DNA of 64,000 nt from Hydractinia symbiolongicarpus (lineage: Eukaryota; Cnidaria; Hydrozoa; Anthoathecata; Hydractiniidae), in assembly GCF_029227915.1 (NCBI RefSeq), contig NC_079877.1:24329851-24393850 (forward strand), given 5' to 3'. Shown piece by piece: positions 15,701-25,543 of the stretch. The notes under the pieces were generated by a model that was not told the DNA's origin, searched no databases, and saw only the letters and a program-made list of their open reading frames with translations. Both the position numbers and the translations under genes were made by a program. Every line of letters starts with the position of its first letter. The stretch's first letter is position 1.

Positions 15701-15948
15701 AATGATGCAGCAGTACCAATTATTTTTTTTGACGTTTTCATCTCATCTAATTTTCTTCTACATCCATTACAAGTAAATTTAGGAAATACACAAGGATCTT
15801 CTTGTTCACAATATATTCCATATATAGATTGAAACACTTCACTGTAAATATCACAAGATTTAAAATTAACGTAATGTTTACTTTTCACAATTTTCTTCCC
15901 ACACAATCTACATAGCTTTTGAATATACTCTGAATGTGAAGCAGACAT
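12737..15948 (-). CDS. P-element/THAP9-type transposase with Cys-rich (RAG1-N-like) N-terminus; five exons
   Basis: The exons on the minus strand are 15948-14059, 13985-13824, 13651-13466, 13269-13134 and 13032-12737. All introns are GT-AG and the phases agree (0,0,0,1), giving about 889 aa. I chose the ATG at 15948 (MSASHSEY) because it directly precedes the Cys motif; an open frame extends 41 codons upstream. N-terminus: C13-x2-C16, C60-x2-C63 and C260-x2-C263 with H250, basic after 269. Core: GMRWHPLIIRW at 380-390, YDEMKI with D463, SDGASPN with D567, SDVPHLIKTTRN at 604-614, and KFSQDPLEEHF with E822/E823 in the last exon. These are the signatures I know from P-element/THAP9 transposases, an RNase H fold with a GTP-binding insertion. 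D463, D567 and E822 (or E823) are the likely catalytic triad. There is no THAP finger. No stop or frameshift is seen, so it is probably functional. Confidence 0.88.
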
Positions 15949-16671
15949 GTTGACACAGCAAAATTCAAATATGAATACTTTATTTTTCAAAAAAACTTCA
16001 TAAAAAACCCACAAAGGTGTCAAGGGAATTAAAAAAAAATGTGAACCACTTGCCAGCTGGTTATGTAACACCTAATAAAAAAACAATTATAAACTCAATT
16101 CAATATATATTCAAAACATACAGCTGGTGTGAGAGAAAGAAAGAATATACATAAACAGAAAATCTACTCCCACTGGGGAAAAAAGAAAAAAAGTTGCTTA
16201 AAACTTTTACCTAAATATACATAATTAGAACTAATAATTATTTTCTTTTGTTCCATGACAATGGAAAACATCACCGAGTGCTGCGACGTGCTGCGACACC
16301 CTACCGAGAATTCGTCTACTTCGAGAGTAAAAAAAACAATTTTATAAATAACCCCTCCTGACGAGACCTGCACAAAAACGTTAATCAACCCTTTAACTAA
16401 CATTTTCCCAGGAGGGGACATACGAAATAGTTTATAAGTTGTAAAACTTTACGATCTCCCAAGGCAGCTTTTCGCACTTTGAAGGCACTTTACTCCTTCC
16501 GCGTCCTTATGGAAGTGGAAAAACAAACTTCACCCTCATTGAATCTTGTAGTTTAACTAAACTACATGTTTTCCTGCTCTTCCGCATTGCTGTAAGTGTG
16601 ATTTTTAAGATTTATCTTTTCTCGTTAAAACACTCGTTTCAGAGTCGGTAGGTAAATATTGAGCCAAATCA

Positions 16672-16682
16672 GAGACACGGAT
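16672..16682 (-). repeat. 11-bp subterminal inverted repeat, right
   Basis: GAGACACGGAT is the reverse complement of 9520-9530. Confidence 0.6.
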
Positions 16683-16741
16683 CAGTTCAAAGGGGCGCCG
16701 AAACAATAAAAAATTGAATAGAAAATTTAAAGGGACGCCGC

Positions 16742-16773
16742 GAGTTCTCTCTCCTTCTTTTTAAACCTCCTTG
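16742..16773 (-). repeat. Transposon right terminal inverted repeat, 32 bp
   Basis: It is an exact reverse complement of 9469-9500 and ends CCTCCTTG next to the GTCATAC flank. Confidence 0.95.
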
Positions 16774-16780
16774 GTCATAC
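16774..16780. repeat. Target-site duplication, right copy (GTCATAC)
   Basis: Identical to the left flank at 9462-9468. Confidence 0.85.
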
Positions 16781-16969
16781 TTTCTTTACATGGGCGGAAG
16801 AGTTCTATCAAAATTACATGTTTATTGTTGTTAGAGCGAACGTCAAGACCTGGATTTTATTGCGATATGGGTAGTTAAGTAACGACGCTATCTACAATCA
16901 GGGACATAAATATGTGGCCAAATAACAAAAATACAAGCTCGTTATGGAGAAACTGTCCCCATAAATTCT

Positions 16970-17170
16970 AGGGAGCAAATATTCAAATGTAACTGACTTC
17001 CAGGAGGGAGCAATTATCCAGGGGGAAATTATCCTATATGGCGATTGTACAGCGGGCAATTATCCAGGGAGAATAGCGGGAGGCCTTTGTCCAGGGAGCA
17101 ATTATCCAGGGGGCGATAGCGGGGGGCAATTGTTCGGGTGTGGCCAATTATCCAGAGGAGGTAATTGTCC
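16970..17170. repeat. Degenerate G-rich tandem repeat (GGGGGCAATTATCCAG)
   Basis: Variants of GGGGCAATTATCCAGGGA recur at irregular spacing of about 18-35 bp, many preceded by AGCGGG. This gives a strongly G-rich top strand within an AT-rich region. It starts less than 200 bp outside the right end of the transposon. No function is evident. Confidence 0.6.
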
Positions 17171-18002
17171 TAGAACTACAACAAAGACAAGGTTATGAAG
17201 CAAAAGGAATATGGTTGAGGAAACTACAACCTTGTGCAAAAAATGCGCATGATATATTAATATAACGCAGGATATTGCTGAACAGTTTCGAACAATTCTT
17301 CGTCTGTCTATTTCACCATGTTGTTTAGCAGAAATGTTTTAACTTTGCAACATTTCATTTGTGACGTAAAAACGTTCGATTTGTGACGCAACACTTTTGA
17401 TTTGGTAAAAAGGTTTGTTTGCCTTCTTACCAACAGTGTGAAAAATCAAAAAAACTTGATATCTTAGAAACGAATTTCTACTTGAATGATCTATGCCTCA
17501 GAACTTTTGGGTTGGAAGGAAAATCTTTGCATTCGAGAAGATACACATAACTTGAAAATTTTCTATCTTTTTCATTTTTGTTGTTCCGTTCTGAGGCTAT
17601 ATAGTTCAAGTTGATTAATAGATTTCTTTTTTGTTCAGATCCGATCCGTGGTAAAAAATTTTTAGGTGGAAATTCGGCTTAGTACTAACGCTATAAAGTA
17701 AGTGTTATCACCATTTTTAAGGAATAAAGCTTAGTACTCACTAAGAAGCTTAATATACCATGAGTCAAAAACAATGGTTTGTGTATCTAACAATTGTAAA
17801 CATACTTAAAGCCTACCACACACTATGGCGGGTTCTCAATCAGCAAAATATTCCAATATGATTCTATGACAAATTGTGACGCTGATTTCCGCGTACTGAA
17901 TTCGTCAGTACGGTAGTGGTAATAAATTATATATTTTAATATATTGCTTTTAAAGGGTTTTAAAAAGCAACACTTTAAATAATTCTTAACACAGGGAACA
18001 TT

Positions 18003-18087
18003 TTTGCATTCTCGTCCCCAGAGTTGTTCAAGTTAGGGCTTCAAAGTAGTTTCGAAGTTTATCTCAAAGAGCTCTGGGGACGAGACT
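18003..18087. repeat. Hairpin MITE, CTCGTCCCC family
   Basis: TCTCGTCCCCAGAG pairs with CTCTGGGGACGAGA. Confidence 0.75.
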
Positions 18088-18189
18088 GAAAATTTTCTGC
18101 TTCATTTTCTAATTGTTTAGTGCTGGATATTTCTATTATTTTATTCCTCTTTTCCATCACTGGATGACTAGCTTTGGAGTTGGAACTCC

Positions 18190-19640
18190 TCACTTAATTC
18201 TTAACGCCTGCGTTAAAAAAGCGTCTAGAATGGAACTAATTTCATTCTTAACACATCTCGCGTTAAGGGTCGGAGCAAGAAACAATACCGTGTTCTTAAA
18301 ACCTTGTCGTTAAGCTGCGTCAAGTCTTAACGCGATGGGTAATAGGCGTTAAGCCTTGTTTACACTGATGGTGTTAAAGGCGTCAAAAGCGTTATCGGCA
18401 GTGTTAAGATGTTAACATATTTCATTCATACTACGTCAAGGATATAACACAGTAATGGTAATTAGTTTAATATTTTATCTTTTCATAGATGATAAAAATG
18501 AAGGATACGATAAGAAAAGCAGCAGCGGCTCATTTACTTCTTCTACTCTTGCGACAGCGATGAAGGCACTATGAAACAAAAAGAATGTGGAAGAGGGAAA
18601 TATTTAAAGAGACGGACGATTTTTTCAACCTTATATAAGGATGTGCTTGATTCAACCTCGTCCCCAGGGTCTTGTAGCCCCCGAGCCGTTATTACGGCGC
18701 AACAAGGCAAAATGCCCTTAAAACGAGGTTGCGCTTGATTGACAATTTTTCTTCATGTTTTTGTGTCGTTGAATTTTTAGAATTATAGTCAAATAACGCA
18801 GGGATACAAGGTATAGACAACAAAAACAGGAGAAAATAATTGTCTGAAACTTTGCAGAAAGTACAGCCTCAGACCATTTTTCGTGTTTCTTTCAATCATG
18901 TCATTCGGCAAGAAGGTATCAAAACGTTATCAATATCAAAATATTAAAAAGTTTTTAAATCTTAACATCGGTGCTAAAGAGAGCGTTATCGGCGTTATTG
19001 AAGTCTAAACGCGCTTTCATTAGCGCCATCAGGCATTCAATGGTGTTAACGCAGTTAACACCAACCATTCAAACTACATTTAGCGCCCTTATTAAAGGAG
19101 AGGCGAACAAGAAGCTATTTGGTGGCAGCCAGAAAATAAATTTTAAGCGAGAGAAAAATATATATAGATTTCGCCATATTTGAATAAATATACAGACCGG
19201 AAACTTTCAATAACACATCGAACGTGCAATATGGTGGCTTCATCTTTCTTCCTTGGTTTTTTACTTTCTTTATCTTTACTCGCTATTTTATTGGCAAGTT
19301 AAGTAGTACAAAATATTAAAAATATGTTCTTTACATGTTGTTCAACATTTTTGCCAACATTTTTGATCTTTAACTTTTTCTTATAAATCACTTTGTGTAC
19401 ATTGACCCGGTGACCGTAAAAATACTCAATTATAAATAATTCAGCACTCACAAAAATGTACACAAAATGATGATGTATGATTTATAGTTATAGTGTATGG
19501 AGCAGGCGAGCAAGCAAATCAGTCTGGTCTTTAAAATAAACACCTTTCATAAACTTTTATTCAGCAGCCGTGCAGCAGCGCAGTTCGCCTCTCCTTTAAC
19601 GGTGTTAACGCCATTAAGCCCCTTAACACTATCAATGGCT
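18190..19640. repeat. Region with clustered GCGTTAA/TTAACGC motifs, possible non-autonomous transposon
   Basis: Many copies of GCGTTAA or TTAACGC in both orientations cluster at 18200-18415, 18960-19085 and 19590-19640, with a motif-poor middle. A longer inverted match links AAGGAGAGGCGAAC (about 19096-19109) to its reverse complement at about 19582-19595. Clustered subterminal motifs at both ends of a non-coding block are typical of non-autonomous DNA elements, but I could not define TIRs or a target duplication. Confidence 0.45.
18656..18734 (+). repeat. Hairpin MITE, CTCGTCCCC family, CCGTTATTACGG subtype
   Basis: It begins CCTCGTCCCCAGGGTCTTGT, contains GAGCCGTTATTACGG and AAGGCAAAATGCCC, and ends AAAACGAGG. 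Confidence 0.75.
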
Positions 19641-21949
19641 TTATAAGGACTAATATTCTCAAAAAGTTCAGTTTATCAAGAAAGCGTGTGGTTAAACAAA
19701 ATATCATATAATTAACCGCAATATCCGGACAAAGATTTTGTGATGTTTGTCGTTTTAAAAATTGTTGTTTCCAGCATTTAAAACAAGAAGGAAATAAAGG
19801 TGTGTTGATTTTAAAAAGTTATAGTTAGCTTCTTCTCTAAGTCAAATATAAACTAATTTTTTAATCTCATTCCCAGGTCTTTTTTTTGTTTCTGATAAAC
19901 ACAACAGGCTCGTATATATCCGGCATTTTTGATAAAGTAACTCGCCATGTTAGGAAGCCAATCAAGTTTAAAATCACAAGAAAACGTTGAAGGAACCACC
20001 AGGCTCATACCAAATATTCCTGTTTCCAGTTCTGCCAGTGTCCTAAATCTTATATAAATTATTCCATCGAGAAAAACAATCGCCTTTATTAATACAAAAC
20101 TTTTCTCATATTTAAGTTAGCATGTAAAGCATATATGAAGTTAATAAATAAAATCTGCGCGCTAAGAATCGAATAATTAGAGATTGTGTTTAGTTTAATT
20201 TGGACCTAACGACGTCAGAATAGCATAGACTAGCCACGGAAAATCCACGGGGTCGTCCGTCATTTCGTCTTTGGTATTGTACAGAGACAAACAGACAGAC
20301 AACGGCTATTATGATAGAGACGAAGAGGTTGATTTGGACCGACACTTTCTTTGCTTTCTGTTTTTTAACTGTGCTGTAACAGAAACTTTATTTATAAACA
20401 TACATTCTTTCTTGTACGTTTAAACGTAACACGCAGAGACAGAAACCTTTTTTATTGTTGTCGCCCTACAGGTCTTGCAAAACATTTTAACTGATCGTGT
20501 ATTTTGACCTTAAATGTCAATATCCATTTTTAGTCCGTAAAATACGCAGCCAAATGTATATGTTACAGGGAATATTATACACATACCCCGAAATTTAGAG
20601 ATTTTAGGACAAAGTATGGAAGCAAAAACACGAGGTTTATCAACTAAGATCCCTACTAGGAGAAGGTGCCGGCTTATCAAGTGATCCGAACAACCTCGTT
20701 CCCAGAGAATTTTTTTTTCTAATTATTTAATCCGTAATAACGTCTCAGGGATAACCTCGGGATAAGGATGCTACCCGATAAAATTTTCTGAATTAAAAAA
20801 ATGTTCGAAATAAGGCTGTGACCGGTAGCTTAAGGAAGTATCCAACGAATACTTCAGGTTAAACGATATTAAGCTGTGACGTTTATCATATTGCCTTTTT
20901 TAATAAAAATGTCGTATGTCTTAGACTTTGACATTTACCAGCGAACCTGATTAGCAGATTTTTTTTTAATATATACACAAAGTCAATTTTTTACCGTCAA
21001 TAATGTAGAGCTCGCTGAGTTATTTTATTAAATTTTTAGGGAGTTATATTAAATTCTATTGATAGGTGAATAAAAATTTACGTTTTGTTTGATCACGTGA
21101 CCATTCTGTTTTCTTTCATGTTTTGGAAGGACAAGATTCTTTTTATTTGTTTTTTGGCCCACTACCAAACAAGGCACACATATTAACTTCCTTAACTAAA
21201 ATCATCAGACTTTAGAGTATATTTTTATTAGTCAAAAATAAAAATAAAAAATTATCCGTCAAATTTCGATCTTTTTTTCAAAACTTGAAAATTAATAAAT
21301 AAATAAAATGTTTAACCACTCAAATTGAGCATGCGGTTGCTGAGATGACGCACATATAACCATGTACCGTAAATACATGATAAAAAGAAATTTTAAAATT
21401 TGATCAGTTCGAACTTAAAATATCACAGTAAAAGATATTAGTGAACTTTGCGAGGAGTATTAAAGCCAGCGGTAAGGAGATTTATTACTCTATGTGTTGT
21501 GTCTTTTCAATAAAACTTTCCTACTAATTTTTTTATCCTAATCAAACACGCCTTTATAAACTAGCCAGTAATCTACAGCCGGTAGCTGCACTTTCTACAA
21601 TGTCTGCATTATAGAACACATACTCCACAGTGTGGAAAAAACCGTAAGTTTAGGCACGCTGACATCAGCAAGATTAAAACTGTTTAATACTCTAAGTGCT
21701 AGGTCCGCTGTGAACATTGAGCATGGCTTTCTCAATTGCTTGCGATACAATCGAAATCCAGTCCTTCTTTCTAATAATTTATTCAGGGTGTTTTTTTAAT
21801 TTGATAGGTTTCTTGACTATATTAATATTAACCTTTTCCCAAGGACCCAACCTCTTCCCCAAAACATGTTACGCTTTTTATATTTGGACGGTCTGAAGCC
21901 CTTGTTTCTTAGGTCATCCCTTAAACCCTTATTCAGGCTATCCCAATAT

Positions 21950-22003
21950 AAAAAGCCTAACAAGTCCTAGGGATGAGGCTGCCTAGGACTTGTTAGGCTT
22001 TTT
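21950..22003. repeat. 22-bp perfect palindrome with 10-bp loop
   Basis: The arm 21950-21971 (ending AACAAGTCCTAGG) is the exact reverse complement of 21982-22003. Beyond the arms the symmetry continues imperfectly into TATATTG. It overlaps a degenerate member of the dispersed CTCGTCCCC hairpin family. Confidence 0.85.
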
Positions 22004-22691
22004 GCTTTTTTATATTGAGGACGGCGCGAATATAATAATAAAAACCAAAAAGGGGTTCTAGAGACGAGGTTGATTTTTTTGTCGGGAAATGAACGAGTTT
22101 GCACCGGTTAAGGCTTTTTGTTTTTTAATATTTTTCTGCTAACAAGGTTCCTTCATGCTATGTTGCTATGGCAACAGTTACTGGCGGGAAATATCGTATT
22201 TTGCGTTTCACTCGTAAGATTTATTTACTGTACCAATTGCGATTTTGGGCAGAAAACCTTGTTAAGAGACTGAGACAGGGATAAAAAATCGATTCCTTGC
22301 GTGGTCACAAAAATTGGTATGACTAATGCACATTTGGCTTCCCGCCATATCACAAATGCCAAACATTGGGTCCGAAGTTGAACTCCATATTATTAATTTA
22401 TTAGGTTATTTCCATTTTCATTTATTTTATTTATGGTATCGTTAATATGTTTAATGGTTAAACAATCCATAAAAATAAAACTTTCATTACAAGTCAACTT
22501 ACATGCTCTTTATTCTACAAGAACAATTTCAAAGAACACGAGTCTAGAGTCCTAAAGTCCTAAACTTATATTTTCACCAAAGTCGTTTTTGGATAAATTG
22601 GCGTCATTCGGTATAAAATTACTAATTTCTAATTTTTGCGTGACAAAAATTTACCACATTGCAAAAGTCTTTAACTTTATAAAACAATCTG

Positions 22692-22784
22692 ATGTACCAA
22701 CCTCGTTCTCAGGGCATTTTGCCTTGTTGATAAAGTTCTCCGTAATAACGGCTCAGGGGCCACAAGACCCTGGAGACGAGGCTG
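22692..22784 (-). repeat. Near full-length ~90-bp hairpin MITE (CCTCGTCCCCAGGG family)
   Basis: The ends CCTCGTTCTCAGGG and CCCTGGAGACGAGG are near-complementary. The interior carries CTGAGCCGTTATTACGGA on the minus strand, shared with the copies at 18656 and 24962, and with the partial copy at 37019. It is the clearest reference copy of the family in the window. Confidence 0.8.
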
Positions 22785-24961
22785 TAGTGTTAATGTTTGC
22801 CTACAATCATTATTAAAATCCTGAAATAACTCTAGTATGTATATAGGTATATTCCGCATAAAAAGGTATAGTTACAAAAGTTTCCATAGCCTTTTATAAT
22901 ATACGTAACATTGTAATACATATATATAGATATATAATATACGTACCATATACATATACAATACTACGAATTAATTGCAACTTTCCTTACTAAGCCAGGT
23001 GACTCGCAAAAGACAAAAGTAGTCTTATCAACGAGAACCTGTTATTTCTACGCAAAACGTATTTCCACCGTTCCTGTTTGTGAGAAGGTAGCTATTTACT
23101 GTTTAACGTTACAAACAAGTTTATTAACAACAAATATATTCTAATCAATATAGCTGTTCATAAATAAAAAAAAGTATAATAAAATAAAAAATGAAAAGGG
23201 AATTGAAATTGAAGAAGAAGAATTCGACTTAGAAGAAAGACGTTTCCATTTTCAATTTAAATAAAATAGATTTTTCACTATACATCGGAATATGTTCTCC
23301 GAAGCAGATACAAAAATTGATTTCTTAAGTTGGCTAAAGCTATTCCAAATGTGTGTACTGCGGTATGAAATGGAAAACTGACTATTGACCTGCAGATCTT
23401 GTTGTGTATTTGTTTCGAGAAATGTAAAAGGTTTTAGAAAATACTTCAGGTGTGTTATTTTTTTGCTTTGTGCGTATACAGCAATTTATATAATATCTTG
23501 TTCTTTATCACTTCGCCAAATTACCTAACCAAAGTTTTATGGGGGAGGACATCTAGAAAGCAGTTTAACGTGTGTAGGTTTTGTGCATCGAAAATTCCCA
23601 GCTCTTAACGTTTTTTTTTTGTGGGAAAGGACCATGTGTCAGAGGAACTGTTAGTATTTAACATTGCAATATATATTTTATAGCAATATATAACAACTGG
23701 TTTCTGTTCTGAGGGCTTTAAACAAGAAGGGAATTTTAGGCATTTTAACTACCAACACTAGTGAAGCACCAAGGAATCCAGTTTAATGTATTAGTGCATA
23801 AATTACCGAATGCTGTGAGATACCCAGGTACTGAGGTACAAAAACATATTACTTTTACAAATTAATCATTAATATTTTGATTTCAGTACGTCAGTACCAA
23901 CTTAACCAAACATTACTTATTTTTTTCCTTGTCAATTTTTTCATTTCGAACCTATATTTTTTGTTTTGTTTATCAGGGGTTTCAACGAACCAAGCATTTG
24001 AAGCTGTTTAGGAGCGTTTCAGGGCGTTTTAAAAATGAAAATTTACTTAGCACCACAATGTTGAGCAGCATAATAATTCATGATCAGTATTCTTCTCACT
24101 TCTTCGTATCGCCGCGGTTTGTTTGGGTTAAAACTTACACAATTGCATCAATTACTTTATCTTTAGCTATTGTATTTCTCCATTTTGACACACCTTTTCC
24201 TTTAATTTGTCACCTTTATTTTTATTCGCACCTTTGCGATTTCATCTCACCTAGCGGGCCAGCCCGAAGTAAACTGCAATTATATGAAAAAAAGCCGAGC
24301 CAACTCGTTTAGAGATTCATCCCGTCTAGCTGCCAATCAGTCAGGCAGGCAAACGGGCTGGCTCAGTTACACATAATCGTCAATGTACAAATCATTGAGT
24401 TTCTTAACAAAGGCGAGCTGGCCTGCTTACAGCTCGCCTACCGGACTTACTTGCCTCACTTATTCAGCCCCTTATTACACAATATATTGTGTGATCTATG
24501 AAGAAGCCATTGACTTGATTTCTACGTGGAGGAGTATAACGTACAATTATTCAGTTGCGAACATAGGAACCTGTTTCCGCTCCTTCAACTTGCATACATT
24601 GTTGTTTCAGCTTATATTTCAAAAATACTTAAAAAAGGATGCCAAACTACGAACTTAAAATGTAGTCCAGAAAACTTTGTATCGCTCAAAACCGCCATTT
24701 TTTGATCATTAAATACACCGGCGGACGAAAAATCGTATTTTTTTGTTCCACGACGTAAAAACGCCTAAACCAGTATACTCACTCCTCCGTAAATGGAAGA
24801 GTTTAATAATATGAACATGCGTTCATAAATAATGACCTTGCCAGTTTCCTAAACAATTTTCACGTGTTGCAAACACTTTTATAGCAAAACTTGTAATGAA
24901 TAACTTCGTTTATTGATAAGAAATTGGACAAACATTTACACTAAAGGGATATGGGTTGGGT

Positions 24962-25059
24962 CAACCTCGTCCCCCGGGTCTTGTGGCCACTGAGCCGTTA
25001 TTACGGATTGGCCACTATCAACTTCATCAATATGGCAAAGTGCCCTGGGAACTAGGTTT
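24962..25059 (+). repeat. Hairpin MITE, CTCGTCCCC family, CCGTTATTACGG subtype
   Basis: It begins CAACCTCGTCCCCCGGGTCT, contains CTGAGCCGTTATTACGGA, and ends GCCCTGGGAACTAGG. A related tail (AAGCCCTGTGGATAAGG) follows at about 25189-25206. Confidence 0.75.
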
Positions 25060-25543
25060 GGGTTGTATATAGTTTGAATGTATTTAGTGATGTTATTACT
25101 GATTTGCGCGGTATGCCAAAATAGAAATATTGTGTCGAGGGCCCCTTGTTTTCTTCTTTTTAAATAATTTATATGGATAAAGCGAAACAAAAGCCCTGTG
25201 GATAAGGTTGGATAAAAGAAGTAATTCGCTTTTGCATGTCACGTCATATACACGTTTTTTCTAAAGGATATGAAAACTCTAACCAGGCCGGCCATTTTTC
25301 TTATTTTCTCTATTGTTTTAAACAATTGACCTATTGTTTTTAACATGAAATTTCCCAGCCCGATATTCTTATAAACCATATTCTTATAAAACAAAAAGCG
25401 TGTACTACAGTTTTTAGAAAATTCTTTAAATGTTGAGTTAGCGGTTACATAACGCAATTTAAATAGACAGTAAAAAATTGAGAACGAGTTTGCCTACTTA
25501 CAATTTTTGTTATTCTTAGATCCATCACTTTCGGCATAGTTGG

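Larger units (their letters stand above)
9469..16773. mobile_element. Complete 7.3-kb P-element-like DNA transposon with two convergent genes
   Basis: The ends are perfect 32-bp terminal inverted repeats (9469-9500 and 16742-16773) beginning CAAGGAGGTTTAAAAAGAAG. They are bounded by identical 7-bp flanks GTCATAC at 9462-9468 and 16774-16780, read as the target-site duplication. An 11-bp subterminal inverted repeat (ATCCGTGTCTC) lies at 9520-9530 and, inverted, at 16672-16682. The Drosophila P element likewise starts with CA, has 31-bp TIRs and carries 11-bp subterminal inverted repeats (family knowledge). Inside are a + strand three-exon gene (9733-11523) and a minus-strand five-exon transposase gene (15948 down to 12737), placed tail to tail. 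Every exon phase agrees and no internal stop is seen. With identical TIRs and flanks, this suggests a recent insertion that could be autonomous. It sits between two paralogous receptor genes. Confidence 0.93.
16781..25543. other. 8.8-kb gene-poor spacer rich in repeats
   Basis: I find no convincing gene. Contents, listed separately where defined: a GGGCAATTATCCAGG-type degenerate repeat (about 16970-17170), a GCGTTAA-rich region (18190-19640), hairpins of the dispersed family at 18003, 18656, 20692, 22692 and 24962, a 22-bp palindrome at 21950-22003, and a CCACGGG-family fragment near 20228-20310. Open frames at 22589-22816, 23929-24312 and 24383-24658 are repeat-derived or lack any recognisable domain. 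Confidence 0.5.

Noticed and set aside
12737-15948. Assignment of the transposase to Transib (the source of the RAG1 core)
   Set aside because: The core motifs (DEMK, SDGASPN, SQDPLE) are of P-element/THAP9 type. Only the N-terminus recalls RAG1.
16164-16421. Possible upstream exon of the transposase (MSPPGKMLVKG...)
   Set aside because: No THAP or other domain is encoded, and the ATG at 15948 already gives a complete N-terminus. It may be 5' UTR.
19947-20057. Short frame MLGSQSSLKSQENVEG... that looks coding-like
   Set aside because: It is only 36 residues with no recognised family and no clear splice partner. It could be a small exon, but nothing else supports it.
23929-24658. Two forward frames of 91 and 127 residues
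   Set aside because: Composition is that of AT-rich spacer, and the sequence between them contains inverted GAGCTGGC/GCCAGC words, suggesting repeat DNA.
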